DNA of 64,000 nucleotides, from assembly GCF_000010305.1 (NCBI RefSeq), contig NC_012489.1, positions 4,223,646 to 4,287,645 on the forward strand. The letters run 5' to 3'. This DNA comes from Gemmatimonas aurantiaca T-27. GTDB taxonomy: Bacteria > Gemmatimonadota > Gemmatimonadetes > Gemmatimonadales > Gemmatimonadaceae. Positions 1 to 9,960 of the stretch are shown piece after piece (positions within the stretch are counted from its first letter, which is position 1; every line of letters starts with the position of its first letter). The notes beneath the pieces are model-generated. The model did no database searches and was not told where the DNA came from. It worked only from the letters and a program-made list of their open reading frames with translations. The position numbers were made by a program, and so were the translations under genes.

Positions 1-2
1 CG

Positions 3-767
3 AGCGGTATCGGCGCCGAGTTGGCACGACAGTTTGCGGCAAGTGGTGCACGGGTGGCCTTGGCCGCGCGTGATGGTGCCCGTCTCGAGCAGGTGGCAGC
101 GGCATGTCGGGCCCAGGGCGGTGACGCGCTGGTGGTGGTGGGCGACGTGAGTGTGGAAACCGACTGCGCGTCGATCATCGCGCGCACGGTGGCTGCATTC
201 GGCCGTCTTGATGTCCTGGTGAACAATGCCGGTCTTGGCTCCAGCGCCCCATTCGAGAGCATCACCGACCTGTCCATCTTCGAAACGCTGATGCGGGTGA
301 ACTATCTCGGTAGTGTGTGGTGCACCGCCCATGCCTTGCCACACCTGCGCGCGACATCAGGACGCATCGTGGCCATCTCGAGCCTCACCGGGCTCACGGG
401 TGTACCCAAACGCACGGCCTATGCCGCCACAAAACACGCGATGGCCGGCTTTTTCGATTCGCTGCGCATCGAACTCGATGGCAGTGGTGTGTCGGTGACG
501 GTGATCTATCCCGGTTTTGTCTTCTCCGAAATCAATCAACGGGCGTTGTCGTCCGACGGGACGCCATACGGAGAGCGCGGTTACAAGCGTCAGCCCGGGG
601 AGACGATGCCCACGGACGAATGCTGCCGTCTCATCCTGCAAGCCACGGCGCGCCGGGATCGTGATCTCGTCATGACCTGGCGTGGAAAGATCGGACGTCT
701 GCTGAAGCTGATCTCGCCGCGCCTCGTCGACGGCATCGCCAAACGGGCCATCGAGACGCGGCAGTAG
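3..767 (+). CDS. SDR-family oxidoreductase (5' truncated)
   Basis: Short-chain dehydrogenase/reductase, an NAD(P)-dependent cytosolic oxidoreductase of unknown substrate. The frame is open to the window edge: the codons before the TTG at position 21 read SGIGAE, the end of the TGxxxGIG dinucleotide-binding loop, so the true start lies upstream and TTG is not the start. The NNAG motif follows, then the catalytic triad (Ser in ISSLTG, Tyr and Lys in AYAATKH). The C-terminal segment rich in Arg/Lys and Leu (WRGKIGRLLKLISPRLVD) is usual for the DltE/YqjQ-like SDR group. It is the first of six same-strand genes with short gaps; 65 nt separate it from tsaC. Fold is certain, substrate is not. Confidence 0.9.
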   Translation, partial: SGIGAELARQFAASGARVALAARDGARLEQVAAACRAQGGDALVVVGDVSVETDCASIIARTVAAFGRLDVLVNNAGLGSSAPFESITDLSIFETLMRVNYLGSVWCTAHALPHLRATSGRIVAISSLTGLTGVPKRTAYAATKHAMAGFFDSLRIELDGSGVSVTVIYPGFVFSEINQRALSSDGTPYGERGYKRQPGETMPTDECCRLILQATARRDRDLVMTWRGKIGRLLKLISPRLVDGIAKRAIETRQ

Positions 768-832
768 CGCTGGACGAGGCGGTCGGCACACCGCCCCCTG
801 CACCGGCGCACGATTGTCGATAGAGTATCGGG

Positions 833-1924
833 ATGCGTGTTGTTGCCGTGGACGCCGTCCACCCCGATCCCGATGTGCTGGCTGATGCCGCACAGATCCT
901 TCGTGCTGGTGGGCTGGTGGCCTTTCCGACGGAGACGGTCTACGGGCTGGGGGCCAACGCGCTCGACCCCGATGCGGTGGCACGCATTTACGCCGCGAAG
1001 GGCCGGCCGGCGTGGAATCCCGTGATCATGCACGTGGCCAGCGCCGATATGGCGGCCGGATTTGCATCGCACTGGCCGATCAGTGCGGCACGACTGGCGG
1101 AGCGCTGCTGGCCCGGGCCGCTCACGCTGGTGGTACCTCGAGCGGATCATGTGCCGGACATCGTGTCCGCCGGCGGCGATACCGTGGCCCTGCGTGTGCC
1201 GTCGCATCCGGTGGCACTGGCGCTGATCACCGCCGCGGGGTGTCCTATCGCCGCTCCGAGTGCGAACCGGTTCACCCAGGTGAGCCCGACCACCGCGCAA
1301 CATGTGGTGGCCTCGCTGGGGGATCGGGTGGGTTTGGTGCTCGATGGTGGCCCCAGTACCGTGGGCATTGAAAGCACCGTGGTGGATTGCACCGGTGACA
1401 CGGTCACGATCCTGCGCCCCGGCATGCTGGGTCGGGAGACGCTCGAAGCGGCGCTCGACGGATTGGGCGTGGCCGTTCGCCATGCGGCGCCACGTGCCGT
1501 TCCACATGCCGCCTCACAGGCCTTGGCAGAGGCTTCCACGCATGCCGATGATGGCACACCAGCGGCCCCCCGTTCGCCTGGCATGGCAGACCGGCACTAT
1601 GCCCCGCGTGCCGATGTGTGGTTGTTTGCGCCGGAGCAACAGGCCGAGGTGAGCACAGCGTTGATCGCGCGCCAGGAAGGGTCAGCGGACTCCGGGCCGA
1701 CCATGGCGCTGCTCCGTGGCACGGTGTTCGGTCCTTCCTCGGGCAATGGGCCGGAGATGATGACGCTGACCATGCCGCAGGCGCCCGATGCGTACGCGCG
1801 AGCCCTCTACGCGGCGTTGCATGAGGTGGACGCGCGGCGTGCGTCGCTCGTGCTGATCGAGATGCCTCCCGACGAGCCGGGATGGGAAGGCGTGCGGGAC
1901 CGGCTCACGAGGGCGTCCCGGTAG
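833..1924 (+). CDS. tsaC: L-threonylcarbamoyladenylate synthase (Sua5/TsaC family)
   Basis: Makes threonylcarbamoyl-AMP from threonine, bicarbonate and ATP, the first step of t6A37 modification of ANN-decoding tRNAs, in the cytosol. The N-terminal YrdC domain (about residues 10-200) shows [11 protein letters not shown], the K-G-R-P nucleotide-binding segment and [18 protein letters not shown], all diagnostic. At 363 aa it is longer than TsaC (about 190 aa) and matches the Sua5 type with an extra C-terminal domain (about residues 220-363), joined by an Ala/Thr-rich linker; the HYAP motif ([12 protein letters not shown]) typical of Sua5 is present. ATG at 833 begins directly before the conserved domain. 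The fabI ATG lies 14 nt after the stop, suggesting cotranscription. Confidence 0.95.
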   Translation: MRVVAVDAVHPDPDVLADAAQILRAGGLVAFPTETVYGLGANALDPDAVARIYAAKGRPAWNPVIMHVASADMAAGFASHWPISAARLAERCWPGPLTLVVPRADHVPDIVSAGGDTVALRVPSHPVALALITAAGCPIAAPSANRFTQVSPTTAQHVVASLGDRVGLVLDGGPSTVGIESTVVDCTGDTVTILRPGMLGRETLEAALDGLGVAVRHAAPRAVPHAASQALAEASTHADDGTPAAPRSPGMADRHYAPRADVWLFAPEQQAEVSTALIARQEGSADSGPTMALLRGTVFGPSSGNGPEMMTLTMPQAPDAYARALYAALHEVDARRASLVLIEMPPDEPGWEGVRDRLTRASR

Positions 1925-1938
1925 AGTATCTTTCGGGC

Positions 1939-2856
1939 ATGCTACCTATCGATCTGACTGGAAAGCGCGCCCTCGTGGCGGGCGTTGCGGATGACAATGG
2001 TTTTGGCTGGGCCATTGCCAAAGCCTTCGCGGAAGCGGGTGCGAGTGTGTGTGTGGCCACATGGCCACCAGCGCTCAACATCTTTCTGAACCTGATCGAG
2101 CGCGGCAAGATCGACGAGTCGCGCCAGATGCCGGACGGTTCATTGCTCACCTTCGAGCGCATCTATCCGCTCGACGCGGTATATGACGCACTCGAGGATG
2201 CCCCCGCCGATGTGCGCGAAAACAAGCGTTACAAGGAACTCGGCGATTTCTCCATCGACGGCCTCGCACAGCGTCTCGTGGCCGACTTCGGCGAGCAGCC
2301 GCTCGACATCGTCTTCCATTCGCTGGCCAATGGCCCCGAAGTGAAGAAGCCGCTGCTCGAGGTCAGCCGCGCGGGTTACCTCGCTGCATCGAGCGCCAGT
2401 GCATACTCGCTCGTGTCGATGGTGCAGCGCTTCGGTCCGCTGATGCGTCCGGGCGGTTCGGTGTGCTCCCTCACGTACATGGCCAGTGAGCGCGCCATTC
2501 CGGGTTACGGCGGCGGCATGTCGTCGGCCAAGGCCCAGCTCGAAAGCGATACCCGTGTGCTGGCTTTCGAAGCCGGCCGGAAGTGGGGGCTGCGCGTCAA
2601 TACCATCTCGGCCGGTCCGTATGCGTCCCGTGCGGCCAGTGCCATCGGCATCATTCAGACCATGGTCAAGTATTGCGCGGCCAATTCGCCGCTTCCGGAA
2701 GAACTGGAAGCCCGTGAAGTGGGCACCACCGCGGCCTTCCTGGCCAGCAAGTTGGCCAGCGGTATTTCGGGGTCCACCGTGTATGTCGACAAGGGCTATC
2801 ACGCGATGGGCATGGCGGTGACCATGCCCGCTGGCACCGAGCAGATCAGCGGCTGA
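1939..2856 (+). CDS. fabI: Enoyl-ACP reductase (NADH), long plant/chlamydial type
   Basis: Reduces trans-2-enoyl-ACP to acyl-ACP in the last step of each fatty acid elongation cycle. I place the start at ATG 1939 (MLPIDLTGK) because the Rossmann strand [18 protein letters not shown] follows at once; the 19 upstream open codons overlap the previous gene and look like read-through. The 305-aa protein has the extra segment after the first beta strand (about residues 50-95) and the Tyr/Lys active site inside [19 protein letters not shown], features of the ENR form of plants, apicomplexans and Chlamydiae rather than the shorter E. coli FabI. C-terminal [12 protein letters not shown] is also typical. 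Housekeeping gene, high certainty. Confidence 0.96.
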   Translation: MLPIDLTGKRALVAGVADDNGFGWAIAKAFAEAGASVCVATWPPALNIFLNLIERGKIDESRQMPDGSLLTFERIYPLDAVYDALEDAPADVRENKRYKELGDFSIDGLAQRLVADFGEQPLDIVFHSLANGPEVKKPLLEVSRAGYLAASSASAYSLVSMVQRFGPLMRPGGSVCSLTYMASERAIPGYGGGMSSAKAQLESDTRVLAFEAGRKWGLRVNTISAGPYASRAASAIGIIQTMVKYCAANSPLPEELEAREVGTTAAFLASKLASGISGSTVYVDKGYHAMGMAVTMPAGTEQISG

Positions 2857-2902
2857 TTTCCCCGGCGTTCTTCAGCGCGTTCCGCTGATCCACTTCTGAC
2901 CC

Positions 2903-4819
2903 GTGACCGACCCGGCGCTACGCACCGTAGACTCTGGTCCCCCCACCGTGCATACGGTGCGGGGACTGGGACTGCGCGCACGGTTGCTGGTCATGTCGTT
3001 GGTGACGATGATGCCGCCGGTGCTGGTGGCCACCATGGTCGATCTGCGCAATGACGGGTGGCCCGGCGCGCTGTTGCTGGCCGGTGCGTTCGCCGCCGGC
3101 GGTGTCATTGCCTATGCCGCGGGCACGTACATCGTACGCCCGGTGGAAGCCCTCATTCAGGACGCCCATGTATTGTCGGCCGGCCTGTCTGGACATCGGT
3201 CCGTGATCCGCTCCAGCGATGAAGTGGGGCAACTCGCCGTAGCGCTGAACCAGATGGCGGAAACGATGGAGCGTCGCACCGCGGCGCTGGCCGACAATGA
3301 ACGACGCTATCGATTTCTGTTCGACTCCAATCCGCTCCCGATGTGGGCATGGGATGCGGAAACGACCAACATTCTCGCGGTGAATCAGGCCGCGATCGAC
3401 AAGTACGGCTACAATCGTGAGCATTTTCTCACGCTGCAGATCGTCGACCTGATCGATCCATCGGAGATGGAACGCTTCAGCGGCGCACGTCTCCCGTTTT
3501 CCGAAGCCCGTCAGAATGCGGGCAGTTGGATGCACCGCACGGCCACCGGCAAGCGGCTCGAGATGGAGGTCATCACCACCTCTTCGCGTCGCCTGGGTCG
3601 CGCCAGTTGGTTGTCGGTGGGCATGGATATCACCGCACGCCGTGAAGCCGAGCGGGCACTCGCGCGCAGCGAAGAACAGCTTCGCCAGGCGCAGAAGATG
3701 GAAGCCATCGGCACGTTTGCCGGCGGCATCTCGCACGACTTCAACAATCTGCTCACCGGCATGCTCGGCTACTGCGATCTGTTGTTGTCGCAGCTCAATC
3801 CGAGCACCGAAGCATTTGCCGATGTGAACGAGATCCGTGCGCTTGCGGTACGCGGCACCGAACTGTCTCGGCAAATCCTGGCGGTGAGTCGCAAGGCGGT
3901 GTTGCAGCCCGCCGTGCTCGACCCCAACGCCATCGTGTTGGGACTCGACCGCCTGCTGCGCCGCCTGGTGGGTGAACACATTGCGTTGCACACCCATCTC
4001 GACAGCGAAGTGGGTACGGTGCGCGCTGATGCGGGGCAGCTCGAACAGGCCCTGCTCAATCTGGTCAGCAATGCCCGTGATGCGATGCCGAGCGGTGGTC
4101 GCATCGACATCCGGGTCGGACCGATCTCGCCGGAGCAACGTCAGCGTTTCACGCTCGACGCTCAGACCGAGTGGACGTCGATCAGTGTCGCCGACAACGG
4201 TACGGGCATGAGCGACGATGTGAAGGCGCACATCTTCGAGCCGTTCTTTACGACCAAGGCCCGCGGCAAAGGCTCAGGACTTGGCTTGGCGCTGGCCTGC
4301 AGCATGGTGGAACGTGCCGGCGGTGAGATCCGGGTGGAATCCACACTGGGTGTGGGCACCACCATGCATCTGCTGCTGCCGCGTCTCGATGAAACCGTGG
4401 AACGCCCCAGCGACGCGGATCAGGAGTCGGGATCACTGGCCGGCACCGAAACCATTCTGCTGGCCGAAGACGAAGACGCCGTGCGCACCGTGGCCACGGC
4501 GGCGCTGGAGCGTCGTGGCTATCGTGTGCTGGCCGCCGCCAATGGTGATGCGGCGCTGGCCATCTCATTGGCATTTCCCGGGCGCATCGACCTGCTCGTC
4601 ACCGATGTGGTGATGCCGGGAATGAATGGACGTGCCCTGGCCGATCGCCTCGTGATGCTGCGTCCTGGTTTGCCCGTGTTGTATGTGTCGGGGTACACCG
4701 ACGACGAGGTCCTGCGAAAGGGAATCAGCGCCGATGAGCGCACGCTGTTGGCCAAGCCATTCACCTCGCTGGAACTGTCCCGTCGGGTGCGCACGATGAT
4801 CGACGGCGCGGCCGTATGA
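2903..4819 (+). CDS. Hybrid sensor histidine kinase with HAMP, PAS and C-terminal receiver
   Basis: Membrane sensor kinase that autophosphorylates on His and passes phosphate to its own receiver. GTG start at 2903. Two hydrophobic segments (about residues 28-47 and 57-78) enclose almost no extracytoplasmic loop, so sensing is probably membrane or cytosolic. HAMP-like region about 78-130; PAS about 130-245; HisKA with phospho-acceptor H278 in GISHDFNNLL; HATPase with NLVSNARDAMP, DNGTGM and GSGLGLALA; receiver about 515-638 with phospho-acceptor D568 in TDVVMPGMNG and the conserved Lys in LAKPF. No output domain, so a partner (Hpt or response regulator) must lie elsewhere. It follows fabI by 46 nt; signal unknown. 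Confidence 0.93.
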   Translation: MTDPALRTVDSGPPTVHTVRGLGLRARLLVMSLVTMMPPVLVATMVDLRNDGWPGALLLAGAFAAGGVIAYAAGTYIVRPVEALIQDAHVLSAGLSGHRSVIRSSDEVGQLAVALNQMAETMERRTAALADNERRYRFLFDSNPLPMWAWDAETTNILAVNQAAIDKYGYNREHFLTLQIVDLIDPSEMERFSGARLPFSEARQNAGSWMHRTATGKRLEMEVITTSSRRLGRASWLSVGMDITARREAERALARSEEQLRQAQKMEAIGTFAGGISHDFNNLLTGMLGYCDLLLSQLNPSTEAFADVNEIRALAVRGTELSRQILAVSRKAVLQPAVLDPNAIVLGLDRLLRRLVGEHIALHTHLDSEVGTVRADAGQLEQALLNLVSNARDAMPSGGRIDIRVGPISPEQRQRFTLDAQTEWTSISVADNGTGMSDDVKAHIFEPFFTTKARGKGSGLGLALACSMVERAGGEIRVESTLGVGTTMHLLLPRLDETVERPSDADQESGSLAGTETILLAEDEDAVRTVATAALERRGYRVLAAANGDAALAISLAFPGRIDLLVTDVVMPGMNGRALADRLVMLRPGLPVLYVSGYTDDEVLRKGISADERTLLAKPFTSLELSRRVRTMIDGAAV

Positions 4820-4844
4820 CTCTCTCTCACCGGACCGTGCCCTC

Positions 4845-5306
4845 ATGATGAACTGGATTCTTGTCGTCATGGGTGTCATCGCATCGATCATCCTGGCGAT
4901 GCTGATCGGCGGCCTGATGGCGCCGGCGCGTCTCGATATCACTCGCACCATTCGCATTGCCGCACGCCGCGATGAGGTGTGGCGCGTGGTGCGCGGCGTG
5001 CAACAGATCCCCGACTGGGCACCGCAACTGCCAGCGCTCGAAGTGACGCAGGAAGACATGCCATCGACACTCACGGTGCGTCTGCGCAATGACAGCCAGG
5101 AGCTCGTCGGTGAATGGCGGCTTCGGCTCGAGGTGGCAGGTGACGGTACCGACCTCTCGGTGTTCGAATCGAGTGTGACGAGCAACCCGATTGCGCGCTT
5201 CCTGCGGAGTTTCCGCAATCGCAATCTGCGCGTGGACGGCTTTCTGGGTGGTGTGGCAGAGCAGTTGGGCGACTATCGCGCGACGCCGCGAGATCAACAG
5301 CAGTAG
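4845..5306 (+). CDS. SRPBCC-fold membrane-anchored protein
   Basis: 153-aa protein with one N-terminal transmembrane helix (about residues 4-26) followed by a polyketide cyclase/START-like SRPBCC domain: RTIRIAARRDEVWRVVRG..IPDWAPQLPALEV is the usual opening of the fold. Such proteins bind hydrophobic ligands in a helix-grip pocket, but the ligand here cannot be told from sequence. It sits 25 nt after the hybrid kinase and 27 nt before an MFS gene, so the three are likely cotranscribed. MM start; either Met is possible. No catalytic residue pattern is visible. Confidence 0.75.
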   Translation: MMNWILVVMGVIASIILAMLIGGLMAPARLDITRTIRIAARRDEVWRVVRGVQQIPDWAPQLPALEVTQEDMPSTLTVRLRNDSQELVGEWRLRLEVAGDGTDLSVFESSVTSNPIARFLRSFRNRNLRVDGFLGGVAEQLGDYRATPRDQQQ

Positions 5307-5333
5307 GAACGCGTTCGCCCCCGCTGTCCCATC

Positions 5334-6542
5334 ATGACCATGCGCGCTGACGACACGCATCCGGACCGCTGGCGCATGCTGGCGCTGATTTCGGTGGCGG
5401 AGCTGCTCGGCATGTCGGTGTGGTTCACGGGCAGTGCCGTTGCGCCCCAGCTCACAGAGCGTTGGGCGCTTTCGGCCACGGACGTGGGGTGGCTCTCCAC
5501 GGTGGTGCAGCTCGGGTTCGTACTCGGTACGGCACTGTCGGCGGTGCTCAACCTGGCCGACGTGGTGCCAGCCCGTCGGCTGTTTGCGACTGCCGCGACA
5601 CTGGGCGCGTTCAGCAATGCGTTGCTGTTGCTCGCCCCGAGCTATGGTTGGGCGTTGGTTGCACGCGCACTGTGCGGGTGCTGCATCGCGGGCGTGTACC
5701 CGCCAGCCATGAAAATGGCGTCCACCTGGTTCCGCGAACGGCGTGGGTTGGCGGTGGGCACAGTGGTGGGCGCACTCACGGTGGGCAAAGCCTCACCGTA
5801 TCTCGCGCAGGCCATTCCCGATGTCACGGTGCGGGCAGTGGTGTTCGCGTCGAGTGGCGCAGCATTGGTGGCGGCTCTGCTCATCGGATGGCGCTATGTG
5901 GATGGCCCGTATGCGTTTCCGGCACGCCGCTTTTCATGGGGCCTGGTGGGCACGGTGTTTCGTGAGCGCCGTTGGCGGTTGGCAACCGGCGGCTATCTCG
6001 GACACATGGCCGAGCTGTATTCGTACTGGACGTGGATTCCCGCGTTTCTTGGCGCGAGTGCGGTGGCGCATGCGGCGGCGACCGGCTCGCCGGTGCCGAC
6101 GCGACTGGTGGGTCTTTTGTCGTTCGGCGTGATCGCGGTGGGTGGCATCGGCTGTTTCTGGGGAGGGCTCGTCGCCGATCGCATCGGCCGCGCGCGCCTG
6201 GTGAATCGCGCGATGGCACTGAGCGGTGCATGTGCGCTGCTGATCGGCCTCACTTTTGGTCGCTCGTGGTGGCTGCTCGCGCCACTCGCTCTGGCGTGGG
6301 GATTCTTCGTGATCGCCGACAGCGCGCAGTTCTCGGTGCTGGTCACCGAAAGTGTTCCGCCGCACGCCGTGGGCACTGCGCTCACCGTGCAGGTGTCCAT
6401 TGGTTTTCTACTGACCACCGTCACCATTCAGATCGTGCCGCTGCTGGTGCAGTGGATTGGGTGGCAGTGGGCATTTGCGGCATTGGCGCTCGGGCCGCTG
6501 TTGGGCATAGCGAGTATTCGGCGATTGCAGCGGCTGACTTGA
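5334..6542 (+). CDS. MFS transporter
   Basis: 402-aa polytopic inner-membrane protein with about twelve hydrophobic segments, of the major facilitator superfamily (proton-coupled or facilitated transport). The N-terminal half holds SVWFTGSAVAPQL, an MFS opening often seen in nitrate/nitrite-like and cyanate-type porters, and the glycine-rich GCCIAGVYPPAMKMASTWF signature (region of TM4-5, with FRERRGLAVG loop). The central loop GGLVADRIGR is the MFS motif A copy in the second half. Substrate not assignable. ATG at 5334, with a second ATG two codons on. It is the last gene of the left plus-strand block; the next gene is convergent. Confidence 0.88.
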   Translation: MTMRADDTHPDRWRMLALISVAELLGMSVWFTGSAVAPQLTERWALSATDVGWLSTVVQLGFVLGTALSAVLNLADVVPARRLFATAATLGAFSNALLLLAPSYGWALVARALCGCCIAGVYPPAMKMASTWFRERRGLAVGTVVGALTVGKASPYLAQAIPDVTVRAVVFASSGAALVAALLIGWRYVDGPYAFPARRFSWGLVGTVFRERRWRLATGGYLGHMAELYSYWTWIPAFLGASAVAHAAATGSPVPTRLVGLLSFGVIAVGGIGCFWGGLVADRIGRARLVNRAMALSGACALLIGLTFGRSWWLLAPLALAWGFFVIADSAQFSVLVTESVPPHAVGTALTVQVSIGFLLTTVTIQIVPLLVQWIGWQWAFAALALGPLLGIASIRRLQRLT

Positions 6543-6593
6543 GGTTGATCTACTTTTTGCCGCGGATGACACGGAAATGCGCGGCAAAGCAGT

Positions 6594-6631
6594 AAAAAGC
6601 TGCCGACCGATCACGAGACCGGCCGGCAGCT
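6594..6631 (-). terminator. Rho-independent terminator of the BNR/sortilin gene
   Basis: On the minus strand, 28 nt after the stop of the BNR gene, an AGCTGCCG / CGGCAGCT stem (6598-6605 with 6624-6631) is followed by a T run (complement of the A run 6594-6598). On the plus strand the same hairpin could stop the MFS transcript, but it is followed only by CTTC, so the main direction is minus. Confidence 0.75.
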
Positions 6632-6658
6632 CTTCAACTCACAGCAACATCGAGACGA

Positions 6659-9600
6659 CTACTGCAGGCGATAGTCGCCCGTCTCGTCTTCTTCTGCGCT
6701 GGTCTGACGCGCCCCCGGAGTATCGGCCGCCTTCACTTCAATGGCCGGATGTCCGTGCTTCTTGCGGATCTCGTCGATGGCGGGGATCAGATCCTTGTAC
6801 GCCTTGCGCAGTTCCACGAGATAGCCTTCCAGCTCCTTCGTGAGCAGATCGAAGACCTGCTGTGACTGCCGCGTGGGACGTGCTTCGGTGCTGGCCACCA
6901 CACCCGACAACGCCGCGATCTGGTTGTTCACCTTGATCGGGTAGTTGAGCGGATCCTGACCCGATTGGTTCTTGACCTGATAGATCTCCGCTTCCATCGC
7001 GCTGATCTTCTGATCGAGATCCTTCACCAGCGTCGCGTAACGCGCCGAGTCGCTGCCGACCGCGTTCATCTTCTCGACCGCCTGCTGACGGACGTAGCGC
7101 ACCGTGCGCACGGCGTCATTGGCATCGGTGGTCCGATCGCGGATCTGCATGAGCAGCTTGTACTGCGCCAGGAGATCGGCGCCCGTCGCGTTGCTACGCG
7201 GATCCTTCTTCACCACCAGGCGTGCATCACCCAACGACTGGCCGTCCACGAGCAGACGCACCGTGAAATTGCCGGGCGGAATGAGCGGACCATTGGTGGC
7301 GCCGGCCCACATGATCATGCCCGGGAACGTGGTCGCATCGCCTTCGCGGAGATTCCACGAGAACGTGTTCATGCCGACGTTGTTCGAAGGCGGACGATCC
7401 GCCGCCACCGAGCGACGGCCACCAGCGGCAGGCGTCGGCGCGACAGCGTCGCTGGCAAAGCTGCGAATGGTGCGGCCGGTGGAGTCGCGGAACTCGATGG
7501 TCACGCGCTTCGCCGGCTCCTTGAGCCAGTAGTACACGATCGTGCCGGCCGGCGGGTTCTGACCCACCGGTGAGGCTGCGCTGCCGCCGCCACCAAAACC
7601 ACCGCCCCAGTTGAGACGGTACGCCGCGCTCGGCGTGAACAGGTGCGCCCGCTTGGCCAGCAGCGTGGTGTTCACCTGACGCAGCAGGCTGATGTCGTCC
7701 ATCACGTAGAACGACCGACCGTGCGTACCGGCAATGACATCGCCCTCCTTGATCGCGATATCGTGCACCGGCACCATCGGCATGTTGCGGCGCAGCGAGA
7801 ACCAGGTGCCACCGTCATCGAGCGACGCCCAGAGGCCACGTTCGGTGCCGGCGAACAGCAGCCCCGGACGCACCTCATCTTCGCGAATCACACGCGTGAA
7901 TTCGTGGGCCGGAATGCCGTTCGGCTTGCCGCTGCCGTCGATGCGCGTCCACGTCTTGCCGAAATCCGTCGTCTTGAAGAGATACGGCTCGTTGTCGTCC
8001 ATCTGGAAGCGGTTGGCCGCGACATACGCCGTACCGGCGTTGAAGTGGCTGGCTTCGATGATGGAGACACGCGCCCATTCCCGTTCCTTCAGGATGGCCG
8101 GCGTCACGTTGGTCCACGACACGCCGCCATTGCGGGTGACGTGCACCAGGCCGTCGTCGGTGCCGGCCCAGATCGTGCCCTTGGCGATCGGTGATTCGGC
8201 GATCGCGAACACCGTGCCGTAGTACTCGACGCTGGTCTGGTCCTTCGTGATCGGACCACCCGACGGACCGAGCGTGCGCGGATCGTTGCGTGAAAGGTCG
8301 GGCGAGATGGCGGTGTAGCTGTCGCCTTCGTTCACCGTCTTGAACAGCACGCTCGAGCCGACGTACAACGTCTTCGGATCGTGTGGGCTCACCAGCAGCG
8401 GGAACGTCCACTGCATGCGGTACTTCGCGTCCTTCGCATCATGGCCCATCGGATTGAGCGGCCACGGATTGATGTCACGCGTGAGTCCCGTGCGCATGTC
8501 CTTGCGCGTGAGGTAGCCGCCGTAGCTGCCCGCAAACACGATGTCCGGGTTGTTCGGCAGCGGCGCAATGAAGCCCGACTCACCACCACCAGCGTCCTTC
8601 CACATGTCGATCGTGATGCCACCCGGCGCACGCGACGGACCACACAGCGTGCTGTTGTCCTGCTGCGCGCCGCAGATCTGATACGGGAAGTGGTTGGTCG
8701 TGGTGACGTGATAGAACTGCGCCGTGGCGTAGTCCTCGTCCGTCCAGCTCTTGCCGCCGTCGGTGGACACGTTGGCGCCGCCGTCGTTGGCCTCGATCAT
8801 GCGGTTCGGGTCTTCCGGCGCGACCCAGAAGTCGTGCGAGTCGCTGTGCTTGACGCCCTGCACGTTGCTCCACGTCTTGCCACCATCACGCGAGACCTGG
8901 AACGACACGTTGCTGGCGTACACCACATCCGGATTCTTCGAATCGGCGTAGATCTTCATGTAGTACCACGCCCGCTGACGCAGCTTGCGCTCGTCATTCA
9001 CACGCTGCCACGTGGCGCCCGCATCATCGGAGCGGAACACGCCGCCTTCTTCGGCTTCGATGATGGCATAGAGACGCTTCGAGTCACCACCGCTGACGGT
9101 GACGCCGATATTGCCCCAGAGACCCTTCGGCAGACCGGGGTTCCGGGTGATCTCGGTCCAGGTGTCGCCACCATCGGTGGTCTTGAACATGCCCGAACCC
9201 TTGCCGCCTGAGACCAGCGTCCAGGGCTTGCGATGCGCCTGCCAGAAGCCGGCATACAACACGTTCGGGTTGGCCGGATCCATCACCAGATCGGCCGCGC
9301 CCGTGGAATCATCGCGGAAGAGCACCTTCTGCCAGTTCTTGCCGCCGTCCTTGCTGCGGAAGATGCCGCGCTCGGCGTTCGGGCCCCACACATGCCCCTG
9401 CACCGCCGCGTACACAAGCTCGGGGTTCGTGGGGTGCACGCGCACCTTGGCGATCTGACGCGAATCATTCAGACCGATGTTGACCCACGTCTTGCCACCG
9501 TCGGTGGTCTTCCACATGCCATCGCCATGGGAGACGTTGCCGCGGATCGCAAACTCGCCACCGCCGACATACACGACATCGGGATTGCTCGGCGCCACTG

Positions 9601-9946
9601 CGACCGCACCCGTGGTGCCGCCGAAGTAGCCATCCGTCATCGGCAACCAAGTGTCACCACCATCGGTGGTCTTGTAGACACCACCGCCGGTGGTGCCCAT
9701 CCAATACTCCTTCGGGCGGGCAACCGAACCGGCCACCGCGACGGAGCGACCGCCACGGTACGGACCGATCTCGCGCCACTTGAGCGAGGAGATGGCACCG
9801 GTATCGAACGGCGCCGACAGCAACCCAGGACCCGCGGGACGAACAGCAGCGGGACGCGCCGCCGGTCGTGCCGTTTGAGCACCTAGGGGCAAAACAGGAG
9901 TTAGCGCCGTGGCCAGCAGGGCCAGGCGCGGAACGAGGTACTTCAC
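6659..9946 (-). CDS. Secreted sortilin/VPS10-like BNR-repeat protein (glycosyl-hydrolase-like propeller)
   Basis: 1095-aa exported protein. The start is GTG at 9946, not the longer frame to 9979: a GGAGG Shine-Dalgarno lies 9 nt upstream and the protein then begins with a clean signal peptide ending near LGAQ. After KWREIGPYRGGRSVAVAG there are at least nine BNR/Asp-box repeats (for example TTDGGDTW, TTDGGKTW, SKDGGKNW, SDDAGATW, SRDGGKTW, STDGGKSW, TRNGGVSW) forming one or two beta-propellers to about residue 700. A C-terminal region (about 800-1095) has a beta-domain (GNFTVRLLVDG) and a helical stalk. The family is annotated as VPS10/sortilin or WD40/YVTN glycosyl hydrolase; no catalytic residues are established. 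Monocistronic with its own terminator. Confidence 0.88.
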   Translation of the reverse strand: MKYLVPRLALLATALTPVLPLGAQTARPAARPAAVRPAGPGLLSAPFDTGAISSLKWREIGPYRGGRSVAVAGSVARPKEYWMGTTGGGVYKTTDGGDTWLPMTDGYFGGTTGAVAVAPSNPDVVYVGGGEFAIRGNVSHGDGMWKTTDGGKTWVNIGLNDSRQIAKVRVHPTNPELVYAAVQGHVWGPNAERGIFRSKDGGKNWQKVLFRDDSTGAADLVMDPANPNVLYAGFWQAHRKPWTLVSGGKGSGMFKTTDGGDTWTEITRNPGLPKGLWGNIGVTVSGGDSKRLYAIIEAEEGGVFRSDDAGATWQRVNDERKLRQRAWYYMKIYADSKNPDVVYASNVSFQVSRDGGKTWSNVQGVKHSDSHDFWVAPEDPNRMIEANDGGANVSTDGGKSWTDEDYATAQFYHVTTTNHFPYQICGAQQDNSTLCGPSRAPGGITIDMWKDAGGGESGFIAPLPNNPDIVFAGSYGGYLTRKDMRTGLTRDINPWPLNPMGHDAKDAKYRMQWTFPLLVSPHDPKTLYVGSSVLFKTVNEGDSYTAISPDLSRNDPRTLGPSGGPITKDQTSVEYYGTVFAIAESPIAKGTIWAGTDDGLVHVTRNGGVSWTNVTPAILKEREWARVSIIEASHFNAGTAYVAANRFQMDDNEPYLFKTTDFGKTWTRIDGSGKPNGIPAHEFTRVIREDEVRPGLLFAGTERGLWASLDDGGTWFSLRRNMPMVPVHDIAIKEGDVIAGTHGRSFYVMDDISLLRQVNTTLLAKRAHLFTPSAAYRLNWGGGFGGGGSAASPVGQNPPAGTIVYYWLKEPAKRVTIEFRDSTGRTIRSFASDAVAPTPAAGGRRSVAADRPPSNNVGMNTFSWNLREGDATTFPGMIMWAGATNGPLIPPGNFTVRLLVDGQSLGDARLVVKKDPRSNATGADLLAQYKLLMQIRDRTTDANDAVRTVRYVRQQAVEKMNAVGSDSARYATLVKDLDQKISAMEAEIYQVKNQSGQDPLNYPIKVNNQIAALSGVVASTEARPTRQSQQVFDLLTKELEGYLVELRKAYKDLIPAIDEIRKKHGHPAIEVKAADTPGARQTSAEEDETGDYRLQ

Positions 9947-9955
9947 GGGGCGGGA

Positions 9956-9960
9956 CCTCC
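9956..9960 (-). promoter_or_regulatory. Shine-Dalgarno GGAGG deciding the BNR gene start
   Basis: GGAGG on the minus strand, 9 nt before GTG 9946. The ATG at 9979 lies upstream of this site, so initiation at 9946 is favoured. Confidence 0.7.

Noticed and set aside
2918-4231. 437-aa open frame antisense to the hybrid kinase
   Set aside because: High-GC shadow frame rich in His/Arg/Gln with no family motif, fully covered by a strong gene.
6659-9946. Repeated TTDGGxTW-coding units as a DNA repeat array
   Set aside because: They are diverged BNR protein repeats of one propeller protein, not a nucleotide repeat or CRISPR.
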